Shown here in pieces: positions 17,641-25,375 of a stretch of DNA of 64,000 nt (position 1 is its first letter; each line of letters starts with the position of its first letter). Origin of the DNA: Dongia_B sp964406155 (GTDB taxonomy: Bacteria; Pseudomonadota; Alphaproteobacteria; Dongiales; Dongiaceae). A model generated the notes under the pieces. The model was not told the origin of the DNA. It did not search any database and worked only from the letters and a program-made list of their open reading frames with translations. The stretch covers positions 124,001 to 188,000 of the forward strand of contig CAYOQR010000001.1 of the NCBI GenBank assembly GCA_964406155.1, in the 5' to 3' direction. Position numbers and translations under genes: made by a program.

Positions 17641-17669
17641 AATTAACCAGTCGGATTCCCGCAGGTCAA
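17641..17669 (-). promoter_or_regulatory. Promoter of leuL-leuA
   Basis: Read on the minus strand, TTGACC (17669-17664) and TTAATT (17646-17641) are spaced by exactly 17 bases. The start would be at or next to A17633, the first base of the leader peptide ATG. The transcript then has about 330 nt before leuA. Confidence 0.6.
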
Positions 17670-17767
17670 GGATTAATCCCCCGACCGAACAGAAAGAAAT
17701 TCGCCGCGATCGGCCAAACTCCCCTCTTCCCTCGTTCCTTATTTGGGCAGCCAGAAGCCGGCCGGGG

Positions 17768-18085
17768 TCAGACTTTCTCGCGATCGCGGTGGGCACAACT
17801 GAGCACCTGGCTCACGAGGCCTGGAAACAAATCGTCGATATCCGGCCGCAGGGAAATGAAACAGCGGGTCCCTTCCCGCCGGGCCTGGGTCACCCCCGCT
17901 TCACGCAGGATCTTCAGATGATGGCTGAGCGTGGAATTGGCGACCTCCACCTCGAATTGGCCGCAAGTCAGCTCTTCGCCCTTCGACAGCCGGCAAACCA
18001 GCGACAACCGCACCGGGTCGCTGAGGGCTCCCAACACGCCGGTCAGGGTGATTTCCTCCAGTTTCGGATGTTCCGGTTGTTTCAT
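17768..18085 (-). CDS. ArsR-family winged-helix repressor
   Basis: This 105-residue regulator has the ArsR fold. ALSDPVRLSLVCRL leads into the helix-turn-helix around CGQFEVEVANSTLSHHLKILREAGV, followed by the wing ARREGTRCFISLR. Four cysteines (in VCRL, LTCG, TRC and LSC) could allow thiol-based sensing, but no classical metal-binding pair is evident. It is divergent from an Old Yellow Enzyme gene, with a large palindrome in the shared region, so it most likely represses both. The start at 18085 has AAGGG just upstream. An alternative ATG at 18130 lies inside the palindrome and is less likely. Confidence 0.88.
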   Translation of the reverse strand: MKQPEHPKLEEITLTGVLGALSDPVRLSLVCRLSKGEELTCGQFEVEVANSTLSHHLKILREAGVTQARREGTRCFISLRPDIDDLFPGLVSQVLSCAHRDREKV

Positions 18086-18114
18086 CGGGCCCTTGTTTCC
18101 TGTTGTCGCCGTCC

Positions 18115-18145
18115 CATATTCGATATTCATCGAACATCGAATATG
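18115..18145. promoter_or_regulatory. ArsR operator, nested palindromes
   Basis: CATATTCGAT (18115-18124) and ATCGAATATG (18136-18145) are perfect 10-bp arms around an 11-nt spacer. A second perfect repeat, TTCGAT-N4-ATCGAA, overlaps at 18119-18134. The sequence is AT-rich against its surroundings and lies 30 bases upstream of the ArsR-type gene, facing the Old Yellow Enzyme gene. It is the probable binding site of the ArsR protein. Confidence 0.75.
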
Positions 18146-18300
18146 TAATCAGCCGTCCGACTATTTCCAGGCCTGACGGACATGCTCGCCTCGACCTGTT
18201 CACCCCGCTTGCTCCCCCGGTGCCAACGCCAAAACCGGAGGCAGAGGGATTGTCAGGTACCTGATTAAGTAACCCAAGACCGACATGACAGAAAGCTGAA

Positions 18301-19353
18301 ATGATGCCGAAGCTTTTCGACCCCATCAAAATTGGCGACCTCGACCTGCCGAACCGGGTGGTGATGGCGCCTCTGACCCGCTCCCGTGCCAGTGCCGGCC
18401 GGGTCCCGAATAGCCTGATGCGCGATTACTATGTCCAACGTGCCAGCGCCGGCCTGATCCTGTCCGAGGCCACCGCCGTGACACCCATGGGCGTCGGCTA
18501 TGCCGATACGCCCGGCATCTGGTCGGATGACCAGGTCGAAGGCTGGAAACTGGTGACCGACGACGTCCATAAAGCCGGCGGCCGGATCTTCCTCCAGCTC
18601 TGGCATGTCGGCCGGATTTCCGATCCCTCTTTCCTCGACGGCCAGTTGCCGGTGGCCCCCAGCGCCATCGCCGCCGCCGGGCATGTCAGCCTGCTGCGCC
18701 CGATGCGTCCCTATGTGACGCCCCGCGCCCTGGAGGCCCGTGAGATCCCCGGCATCATCGCCGCCTATCGCAAGGGGGCGGAGAACGCCAAGCGTGCCGG
18801 TTTCGACGGCGTCGAGATTCACGGCGCCAATGGCTATCTGCTCGATCAGTTCCTGCAGGACGGCTCCAACAAGCGCACCGACGATTACGGCGGCCCCACC
18901 GAGAACCGTGCCCGGCTGATGCTGGAAGTAACCGATGCGGCAATCGATGTCTGGGGCGCCGACCGGGTCGGCATGCACCTCAATCTGCGGGGCGATTCCC
19001 ATTCCATGAGCGACAGTGACCCCGCCGGCACGTTCGGCTATGTCGCCAAGGAATTGGGCAAGCGCGGAATCGCCTTCATCTGCGGCCGTGAATCGCTGGT
19101 GGCGCCGCGCCTGGCACCTAGCGTCAAGAAAGCTTTCGGCGGCGTCTTCATCGCCAACGACCAGTTCACCAAGGAAACCGCCGAAGACCTGCTTGAACGC
19201 GGCGAGGCCGATGCCGTCGCTTTCGGCAAGGCGTTCATCTCCAATCCGGACCTGCCGAAGCGGTTCAAGCTGAATGCCCCACTGAACGAGTGGGATGCCA
19301 CCACTTTTTATGCGCCCGGCGCCAAGGGCTATACGGATTATCCGTCGCTCTGA
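18301..19353 (+). CDS. Old Yellow Enzyme family alkene reductase (NemA-like)
   Basis: This 350-residue FMN enzyme uses NAD(P)H to reduce electrophilic alkenes such as enones and maleimides. The barrel opening LFDPIKIGDLDLPNRVVMAPLTRSRA is characteristic. His174, Asn177 and Tyr179 in IHGANGYL are the substrate-binding and proton-donating residues, and DQFLQDGSNKRTDDYGG follows as expected. The C-terminal phosphate-binding region reads AFGKAFISNPDLPKR. The divergent ArsR gene and operator suggest induction by reactive electrophiles, which is an inference. ATG codons at 18301 and 18304 are both possible. A textbook terminator follows. Confidence 0.93.
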   Translation: MMPKLFDPIKIGDLDLPNRVVMAPLTRSRASAGRVPNSLMRDYYVQRASAGLILSEATAVTPMGVGYADTPGIWSDDQVEGWKLVTDDVHKAGGRIFLQLWHVGRISDPSFLDGQLPVAPSAIAAAGHVSLLRPMRPYVTPRALEAREIPGIIAAYRKGAENAKRAGFDGVEIHGANGYLLDQFLQDGSNKRTDDYGGPTENRARLMLEVTDAAIDVWGADRVGMHLNLRGDSHSMSDSDPAGTFGYVAKELGKRGIAFICGRESLVAPRLAPSVKKAFGGVFIANDQFTKETAEDLLERGEADAVAFGKAFISNPDLPKRFKLNAPLNEWDATTFYAPGAKGYTDYPSL

Positions 19354-19380
19354 GACAGGGGGTGTGGTCGTCAACGTGAC

Positions 19381-19411
19381 AAACGGTGGGAGCAACCTCC
19401 CGCCGTTTTTT
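19381..19411 (+). terminator. Intrinsic terminator after the alkene reductase gene
   Basis: A stem from ACGGTGGGAG (19383-19392) to CTCCCGCCGT (19397-19406), with one T-G pair and a 4-nt CAAC loop, is followed by a run of T residues to 19411. It ends the Old Yellow Enzyme transcript. Confidence 0.9.
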
Positions 19412-19509
19412 ATCCAGGCGTCAAATCTCGCGGACGACACGCAACAAAATATACCGTTTCGCGCGCCCGTTCCCTCAACCGGCGCGCGTTCCCTCGCAGC
19501 CTTGATGTC

Positions 19510-19650
19510 TTACATCTTCTTTTTGTCGGAACTGATCTGATCCGGCTTCTTCATCACCGAGGCGGCGATCGCCGGACCCTTCTTGTCCTTCGCTTTCGCC
19601 ATCTTTGGCTTCTTTGCTTCCCGGCCGCTTCTGAGTTGACCCTTCGCCAT
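19510..19650 (-). CDS. 46-residue basic protein, conserved small family
   Basis: A short gene of 46 codons starts at the ATG 19650 with AGGAGGA 4-5 nt upstream, one of the strongest ribosome binding sites in the window. The product opens MAKGQLRSGREAKKPK and is about one-third lysine. This opening matches a small, widespread proteobacterial family of unknown function, from memory rather than a search. The basic, probably disordered nature suggests nucleic-acid or ribosome contact, which is inference. The stop TAA is at 19510-19512. The gene stands alone and is too short for most gene finders. Confidence 0.75.
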   Translation of the reverse strand: MAKGQLRSGREAKKPKMAKAKDKKGPAIAASVMKKPDQISSDKKKM

Positions 19651-19909
19651 AACGTCCTCCTGTCATCGCGGGATCGGTCAGGTGAGTCGGCAGGCGCCCT
19701 TCCGCGCCACTATCCGTCGCGGCATCCGGCTCCTGCGGGCAGAAGTCTGTGCCCGTTCGGCAGCTATTTCAAGAGCAGGCTGTTTAAGGGAAGAGGTTAT
19801 TCAAGACACATGAAATCCTCGCTGGTATCTGGCTGCTCGCCTGACCCGGAAGATTTGCGGAAAATTGCAGGGAATTAATGCCGGCCTATCCTTTATGCGC
19901 CCGGCCCGG

Positions 19910-20022
19910 GGGCCGATCCTGCGATCGGCCCGGCGGACCGGTTATGGCCGTCCTTCCTGGCCGTAACGGATCATGCGATCCCACTTGCCAGCGTGGCGGC
20001 CGCCGGACCAGAACCGTCCGGC
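19910..20022. ncRNA. Structured intergenic stretch, possible small RNA
   Basis: Three hairpins follow one another: GGGCCGATC/GATCGGCCC (19910-19918 with 19923-19931), GTTATGGCC/GGCCGTAAC (19941-19949 with 19959-19967, one wobble pair), and GCCGGAC/GTCCGGC (20002-20008 with 20016-20022). They lie in a gene-free gap (19651-20047) between two tiny minus-strand genes. I see no T-run that would mark an RNA end and do not recognise a known RNA family; the strand is unknown. The rest of the gap shows nothing else. Confidence 0.25.
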
Positions 20023-20047
20023 TGGGTAGGCGGCGGAACGATCGCGC

Positions 20048-20218
20048 CTAGGCGACGCGTCCCAACAGAACCAACTCGTCTTTGATGCGGAGTTTTTGCT
20101 TTTTGAGGTCGCTCAGGAAAGATTCATCCGGATGCGGTCGCCGTTCTTCATCGGCAATTCTCAATTCGAGATCGGAATGCTTGGCTTTCAAGGATTCCAG
20201 ATGCGACGTCAAAGCCAT
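20048..20218 (-). CDS. YdcH family protein (DUF465)
   Basis: A 56-residue protein matches the YdcH/DUF465 family: MALTSHLESLKAKHSDLELRIADEE, then RRPHPDESFLSDLKKQKLRIKDEL. The whole chain should form a helical hairpin or coiled coil rich in Lys, Glu and Leu. The cellular role of the family is not established. The ATG is at 20218 and the stop TAG at 20048-20050. It lies upstream of and divergent from ubiX, with 229 bases between. Confidence 0.85.
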   Translation of the reverse strand: MALTSHLESLKAKHSDLELRIADEERRPHPDESFLSDLKKQKLRIKDELVLLGRVA

Positions 20219-20447
20219 CGGCAAATCTCCTCGGTGGTTGGAGGTTGCAGGGCCGGCAGCTCCCCAGGTGGAACGGCAAGCCCCTGAAGGAAACCTATAT
20301 CGAGACGCCTCCTGGGGAAAAATCCCCTGTGAAGAAATCGTGGGGCCATGCTAACGCTGAAGCCGCACCGAGTAAATTGGAGATCGGCGCGCGTCGATCA
20401 CAATTCGTCGGTAAACGACTCGTTAATGCAGCAATAGGATTGACCTA

Positions 20448-21083
20448 ATGGCCAGCCGCGATACCGCCACAAAGAGCCAGATGTCGCAGCACATACCGCC
20501 GAGGCTCATTGTCGGTATTTCCGGCGCGTCCGGGGCCGCTTACGGCGTCCGGCTGCTGCAATTGCTGCAAGGCGGCATGATCGAAACCCATCTCGTCATG
20601 TCACGCAGCGCCGAGATCACCCTGGCGCATGAAACGCGCTACAAGGTGAAAGAGGTGAAGGCGCTCGCCGACTACTGTCACGATATCGACGACATGGCGG
20701 CGGCGATTTCCAGCGGGTCCTTCCTGACCCTCGGGATGATCGTCGCGCCCTGCTCCGTCAAATCGCTGGCGGAAATCGCCAGCGGCGTCACAACGACGTT
20801 GATTTCGCGTGCCGCCGACGTGGTCTTGAAGGAACGCCGGCGTCTCGTACTGATGGTGCGCGAGACGCCGTTGCATGCCGGCCACATCAAGAACATGCTA
20901 GCGGTGACGGATATGGGCGGCATCATCGCGCCGCCGGTCCCCGCCCTCTATGCCAAGCCGCAAAGTTTGGAAGAGATGATCGATCAGAGTCTCGGCCGTG
21001 CTCTCGATCTCTTCGGCATCGCCAGCGACCGTGTGCATCGCTGGGGTGAGGAGAAGATGATCCGACGCCGGTCGGAAAAATAA
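20448..21083 (+). CDS. ubiX: Flavin prenyltransferase UbiX
   Basis: This 211-residue enzyme attaches a dimethylallyl group to FMN, making the prenylated cofactor that UbiD-type decarboxylases need, for example in ubiquinone synthesis. Visible signatures are the FMN-binding GISGASGAAYGVRLL near the start, IVAPCSVKSLAEIASGV in the middle, and RRRLVLMVRETPLH, the typical UbiX stretch. Length is normal. No ubiD lies in the window. It converges with the TIGR02444 gene, leaving 9 bases between the stops. An inner ATG at 20481 (MSQHIPPRL) is an alternative start. Confidence 0.94.
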   Translation: MASRDTATKSQMSQHIPPRLIVGISGASGAAYGVRLLQLLQGGMIETHLVMSRSAEITLAHETRYKVKEVKALADYCHDIDDMAAAISSGSFLTLGMIVAPCSVKSLAEIASGVTTTLISRAADVVLKERRRLVLMVRETPLHAGHIKNMLAVTDMGGIIAPPVPALYAKPQSLEEMIDQSLGRALDLFGIASDRVHRWGEEKMIRRRSEK

Positions 21084-21092
21084 AGCCGACTT

Positions 21093-21614
21093 TTATAAGG
21101 CTTCCAGAATGGCCGCCATGTCGGCGACGTCCCGTGGATCGGTTTCGTTGGCGGTATCGTTGCGCGGCAGAAAATCGAGATAGCTGCGCATCATCGACCC
21201 CGCCAGTTCCGCCGCCGGATCGGCCAGCAGCTTCGTGCAATGTACTTCGGCGGCCAAAGTGATCTGCCGCTGGGCGACACGCTCGCAATCGAGCTCGACA
21301 CCGTGCAGGCTGTGCCGCAGGGATTGCTGATCGACCTTCGGGATCTCGTCGGCAAAGTCCGCCTTCACCAGCCGCCGTACCTGACGCAACGGCACCACGA
21401 CCTTTTCGCGCCACGGCGCCACCGCCGCATCGATCGATTGCAGGCCGGTGACCGGCACTTGATAGCCGAGGGTCGCCAGCCAGCAGATCGCCAACAGCAT
21501 GTTCACATCGGCGTCACGGCGATCCTGCAGCGAGAGCAGAGCGGTGGCGACTTGCGGCTTGCAATAAATTGCCAGGCTGAATTCCCAGAAGCCATCGGCA
21601 TTGAGCTTGATCAC
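21093..21614 (-). CDS. TIGR02444 family protein (DUF2390)
   Basis: This 173-residue protein has the pattern of the TIGR02444 family: WEFSLAIYCKPQVATALLSLQDRRDADVNMLLAICWLA near the start and a helical middle with APWREKVVVPLRQVRRLVK. The family occurs in proteobacteria and its function is not known. No catalytic motif or signal peptide is seen, so it is probably a cytoplasmic helical protein. It is encoded convergent to ubiX. The 286 bases between its start and the next gene hold no feature I can support. Confidence 0.8.
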   Translation of the reverse strand: MIKLNADGFWEFSLAIYCKPQVATALLSLQDRRDADVNMLLAICWLATLGYQVPVTGLQSIDAAVAPWREKVVVPLRQVRRLVKADFADEIPKVDQQSLRHSLHGVELDCERVAQRQITLAAEVHCTKLLADPAAELAGSMMRSYLDFLPRNDTANETDPRDVADMAAILEAL

Positions 21615-21900
21615 ATGCCACCTATCACCTTGCTCACGACCACATCGCCCGCCCGCTTCCCTCTTCGGACCGGACAGTCATCCCCGTCGGGCTTAAACCC
21701 TAGATTTCGCAGGGGCATGGACCATGCCGCAGCGCCATGGACTCAGAGGACGGGGGACTCAGAGGGCTGGCCGCCCATAGGGCTTTTCCTTCGAGGTCTT
21801 GTCAAGGCGTCCGCGATAACCAAGTATGGTAGGAACGTTTGATAGCGGGTTTCCCGTTTCAGCCGACCATCGGATTCTCAACCATCGGATTTTGTTGAGC

Positions 21901-22833
21901 ATGAGTGACGCCTTCTTTCTGCTGCCGGAAACACGGAGCGTGCTGACCATTGCCGGCGAGGACTGCGCCGCTTTCCTCCAGGGCCTCATCTCCAACGACG
22001 CCACCAGGATCGCGCCGGAACGGGCGATCTATGCCGCCTTCCTGACACCCCAGGGCAAGTACCTGCATGACTTCCTGATCGCTGCGACAGAAGAACAGTT
22101 CCTGCTAGATGTCGAAGCAGCGCGCCGGGCGGATCTGCAGAAGCGCCTGTCGATGTATCGGCTGCGGTCGAAAGTGACCATTGCCGATGGCAGCACCGAC
22201 TGGACGGTCGCGACGATCTATGGCGCCGATGCCCTCGCCAAGCTGCATCTGCCGACGGAACCCGGCACAACCATTGCCGCCGGTAAGGGCGTCGTTTTCA
22301 CCGATCCGCGCCTTGCGGGCCTCGGTGCCCGCGCCATCCTGCCGAAGGACGAAGCCGTCGCCTGGCTGTCGGCGCAGGGTCTTACCCAGGGCGACGAAGG
22401 CGCTTATGACCGTTTGCGCCTGGCATTGGGCATCCCGGAAAGCAATCGCGACCTCATCCCGGAAAAATCCATCCTGCTGGAATCGGGGTTCGATGAGCTG
22501 AACGGTGTCGATTGGCAGAAGGGTTGCTATATGGGCCAGGAACTGACGGCCCGTACCAAATATCGCGGCCTGGTGCGTAAACGCCTGCTGCCGGTCACGA
22601 TCGACGGCCCGGTGCCGGAGGCGGGTGCAGTCATCATGGCCGGCGACAAGGAAGCCGGCGAGATGCGCAGCCATGCCGCCGACGGTTCGGTCGGCCTTGC
22701 CATGCTGCGCCTGGAAGCCCTGGACGCCCTGCGCAAGGGTGGGTCCGTCACCTTGCTGTCCGGTGAAACCAAATTGACACCGTCCCTGCCCGACTGGGTG
22801 CGTCTGCCGGCCCAGGAGAGTGCCGCCGGCTGA
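21901..22833 (+). CDS. ygfZ: Folate-binding protein YgfZ / IBA57-like
   Basis: This 310-residue protein belongs to the GcvT-like folate-binding family that helps assemble or repair certain iron-sulfur enzymes. The diagnostic motif KGCYMGQELTARTKYRG, with its conserved Cys, is present in the C-terminal half, and the N-terminal part has FLQGLISND and AFLTPQGKYLHDF as expected. Tetrahydrofolate is the usual ligand. The ATG at 21901 is chosen because the family normally begins just before this LPETR segment; the open frame reaches 75 bases further upstream. It is followed by the DmpA-type peptidase gene on the same strand. Confidence 0.9.
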   Translation: MSDAFFLLPETRSVLTIAGEDCAAFLQGLISNDATRIAPERAIYAAFLTPQGKYLHDFLIAATEEQFLLDVEAARRADLQKRLSMYRLRSKVTIADGSTDWTVATIYGADALAKLHLPTEPGTTIAAGKGVVFTDPRLAGLGARAILPKDEAVAWLSAQGLTQGDEGAYDRLRLALGIPESNRDLIPEKSILLESGFDELNGVDWQKGCYMGQELTARTKYRGLVRKRLLPVTIDGPVPEAGAVIMAGDKEAGEMRSHAADGSVGLAMLRLEALDALRKGGSVTLLSGETKLTPSLPDWVRLPAQESAAG

Positions 22834-22967
22834 ACCCGCCGAGACCAAACCGGCCGAATTGGAAAAATCCCCTCCGCCTGCTATAGAGCAGAACCTGAGA
22901 AATTCCGGTTCCAATACTGCTCCATGCAGCCACGATATCTTCCACGATACGTTCGACGGGGAAATCC

Positions 22968-24065
22968 ATGACGACTGAAGCTGTGCGCCCTCACGCCGCC
23001 CGGCCGCGCCTGCGCGATCTCGGCATCACATTGGGGCGCATGACGCCCGGGCCGTTGAACGCCATCACCGATGTCGCCGGCGTCAAGGTCGGCTTCACCA
23101 CCGTCATCGGCGACACGCCCCATGTCGTGCGCAGCGGCGTCACCGCCATCTGGCCCTCCGACGCCATCTATACCGAGCATCTGTTCGCCGGGTTCCATTC
23201 CTTCAACGGCAATGGCGAAATGACCGGCACCATCTGGCTGCAGGAACAGGGGACATTGGCCGGCCCGATCGGTATCACCAATACCCATGCGGTAGGCGTG
23301 GTGCGGGACGCGATCTGCCGCCTCGCGGCCGAACGTTTCGTCGCCAATCCCTGGCACCTGCCGGTCACCGGCGAGACCTGGGACGGCTGGCTGTCCGATG
23401 CCGAGACTTTCCCCATCACCACCGATCACGCATTGGCAGCCCTCAAGACTGCCCAAAGCGGCCCCGTGGCCGAGGGCAATGTCGGCGGCGGCACCGGCAT
23501 GATCTGCCACGAATTCAAGGGCGGCACCGGAACGGCGTCACGCCGCCTGGCCGACAGCCAGGGCGGCTGGACCGTGGGTGCGCTCGTCCAGGCCAACTAC
23601 GGCATGCGCGGCATGCTGCGCTGCGGCCAAGCGCCCGTCGGGCAGGAGATCGGCTATGATGTGCGGTCCGGCGTCCGCGACGAACCCTCGGACCAGGGTT
23701 CGATCATCGTCATCCTGGCGACCGATGCCCCGCTTCTGCCCATCCAGTGCCAGCGCCTCGCCCGCCGCGCCACGACCGGCCTCGCCTGGGTCGGCGGTTT
23801 CGGTGCCAATTCCAGCGGCGATATCTTCCTCGCCTTCTCCACCGCCAACAAGGTGCCAGCCGGCGCCAAGATGACGGATGTCCGCATGCTCGGCCTCGAT
23901 CAATGCACGCCGCTCTTCCAGGCGGCGGCGGAAGCCACGGAGGAAGCGATCTGGAATGCCATGGTCGCCGCCGACACCACGACGGGCTTCAAGGACCGGA
24001 CCGTGCACGCCATTCCCCATGACCTGCTGCAGCAGGCCGTGGCCCGCTATCGGCGGCGGGATTGA
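22968..24065 (+). CDS. P1 family peptidase (DmpA/L-aminopeptidase type)
   Basis: This 365-residue protein belongs to the P1 (DmpA) family of self-cleaving N-terminal nucleophile aminopeptidases. The opening RLRDLGITLGRMTPGPLNAITDVAGVKVG and the glycine-rich GNVGGGTGMICHEFKGG are characteristic. The predicted cleavage site lies at Asn-Ser in FGANSSGDIF (about residue 280), where a serine would become the new N-terminal nucleophile. Members remove D- or L-amino acids from peptide amides or esters; the exact substrate cannot be read. The downstream cupin gene starts 38 bases later and may be in the same operon. Confidence 0.9.
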   Translation: MTTEAVRPHAARPRLRDLGITLGRMTPGPLNAITDVAGVKVGFTTVIGDTPHVVRSGVTAIWPSDAIYTEHLFAGFHSFNGNGEMTGTIWLQEQGTLAGPIGITNTHAVGVVRDAICRLAAERFVANPWHLPVTGETWDGWLSDAETFPITTDHALAALKTAQSGPVAEGNVGGGTGMICHEFKGGTGTASRRLADSQGGWTVGALVQANYGMRGMLRCGQAPVGQEIGYDVRSGVRDEPSDQGSIIVILATDAPLLPIQCQRLARRATTGLAWVGGFGANSSGDIFLAFSTANKVPAGAKMTDVRMLGLDQCTPLFQAAAEATEEAIWNAMVAADTTTGFKDRTVHAIPHDLLQQAVARYRRRD

Positions 24066-24102
24066 GAACGCTCGCGGTGAAACGCGTGCCTTTGGTGCGG
24101 CC

Positions 24103-24612
24103 ATGACAACCCTGCCGCCCGCTGCCCGGCAACTGGTTGAGCGCCTGGCGCTGCAGCCGCATCCGGAAGGCGGGTTCTTCCGCGAGACCTATCGTGCGCC
24201 GCTCACCTTGGACGCAGCGGCCCTGGCCCCGCATTTTCCCGGCGGCCGCAACGCCTCGACGGCGATCTATTATCTGCTGGCAGCAGGCGACCGGTCCCGC
24301 CTCCATCGCATCCGCGCCGATGAGGTCTGGCATTTCTATCTCGGCGATCCCCTGCAGGTCGTCGAGCTGACATCGGATGGCAACGTCCGCGTGACCGTTC
24401 TCGGCTGCGACTTCGAGGCCGGCCAGATACCGCAGCATGTCGTTCCCGCCGGACACTGGTTCGGCGCCTGCCCCGCACCCGGCAGCGCCTACAGCCTGGT
24501 CGGCTGCACCGTGGCACCCGGCTTCGATTTCGCCGATTTCGAGATGGCCGACGGATCGGCGCTTCTGCGCGATCACCCTGCCGCCAAAGCCTGGATCGAC
24601 CGGCTGACCTGA
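24103..24612 (+). CDS. Cupin_5 / DUF985 family protein
   Basis: This 169-residue protein has the DUF985 cupin pattern: LALQPHPEGGFFRETYR at the start, STAIYYLL, then HRIRADEVWHFYLGDPLQV and CTVAPGFDFADFE. The His and Glu residues of the HRI-x3-EVWHFY stretch sit where cupins bind a metal or sugar ligand. The function of this family is not firmly known. It follows the peptidase gene on the same strand after 37 bases and is convergent with the Pycsar-effector-like gene. Confidence 0.87.
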   Translation: MTTLPPAARQLVERLALQPHPEGGFFRETYRAPLTLDAAALAPHFPGGRNASTAIYYLLAAGDRSRLHRIRADEVWHFYLGDPLQVVELTSDGNVRVTVLGCDFEAGQIPQHVVPAGHWFGACPAPGSAYSLVGCTVAPGFDFADFEMADGSALLRDHPAAKAWIDRLT

Positions 24613-24634
24613 GCGCTACGCGCGGTCGACCGCG

Positions 24635-25198
24635 CTATTCCTTCCCCAGCAACCAGACCGCCGACCACCAGAGGGCGGGCGACAGCAAGGTCGTGATCGC
24701 CAGGAAAGCGACCCGGGCCGCCCAATGGAAGAACCGCATCTTGCGGGCCGCGATCTTGCTGTTGATGGCGATCTGCGTCATCAGGTCGTCGAGATAGGCC
24801 TGGGACACCGATTGCCCGCTTTCGGGCTGATACCGCGCCGTGAACTGCTCCTTGAAGCTATCGACGTCCAGCGGCGCGATATCGCCGAAGAACAGCAGAT
24901 TGCGCGGCCGCTCCGGCGTCTTGGCGGAGGCCTTGTTCACGATGCGCGGCGCGATGGAAAGGACGCTGATCATCGCCGCCACGGCAAACAGCGCCAAGGC
25001 GGTGGTGAGCGCCGCAATATATTCGCCCGACATGTTGCCCGCACCTTTCAGCATGTTCACGCTGACGACGATCCAGGCGGAGCAGAAAGTCAGCAGGGCC
25101 GCGTTCTTGGTTTCGGCGAAACGCACGAAATCCACCGTTCGGGCCAGATTGGCCGAGACGATTCGCTCGAACGCCGCCAATTGATCCTCTTTGCTCAT
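24635..25198 (-). CDS. Pycsar-effector-like transmembrane protein (DUF5706-like), orphan
   Basis: This 187-residue protein has the layout of DUF5706/PycTM proteins. The first helix contains RFAETKNAALLTFCSAW, then a hydrophobic hairpin (about 33-50 and 61-84), a soluble linker, the helix YLDDLMTQIAINSKIAARKMRFF (135-157), and a last membrane segment (157-183). In Pycsar defence such proteins disrupt the inner membrane when they bind cyclic pyrimidine nucleotides. No nucleotide cyclase gene is nearby, so this copy is an orphan and may have another role. The start at 25198 follows GAGGGCGGGG. The family call is from pattern memory. Confidence 0.6.
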   Translation of the reverse strand: MSKEDQLAAFERIVSANLARTVDFVRFAETKNAALLTFCSAWIVVSVNMLKGAGNMSGEYIAALTTALALFAVAAMISVLSIAPRIVNKASAKTPERPRNLLFFGDIAPLDVDSFKEQFTARYQPESGQSVSQAYLDDLMTQIAINSKIAARKMRFFHWAARVAFLAITTLLSPALWWSAVWLLGKE

Positions 25199-25375
25199 CC
25201 CCCGCCCTCTCAGTACTCGGTGGCCGCCCTCCACCCGATGATTCCTGCCGCCTACCTACTGCAAAAAGCGGCATCTAACCATCCTAAATGAACCCAAGCG
25301 CGAGATGGCGCACAGCGATACCGAGCCGCTTCTCGTCTCGATCGGGCCGATATTGTCGTTAAGTGGCGCGTGGCA

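Noticed and set aside
17533..17796. 87-codon minus-strand frame between leuA and arsR
   Set aside because: It overlaps the arsR end and the leuA promoter and has no ribosome binding site; the leuL frame explains the region better.
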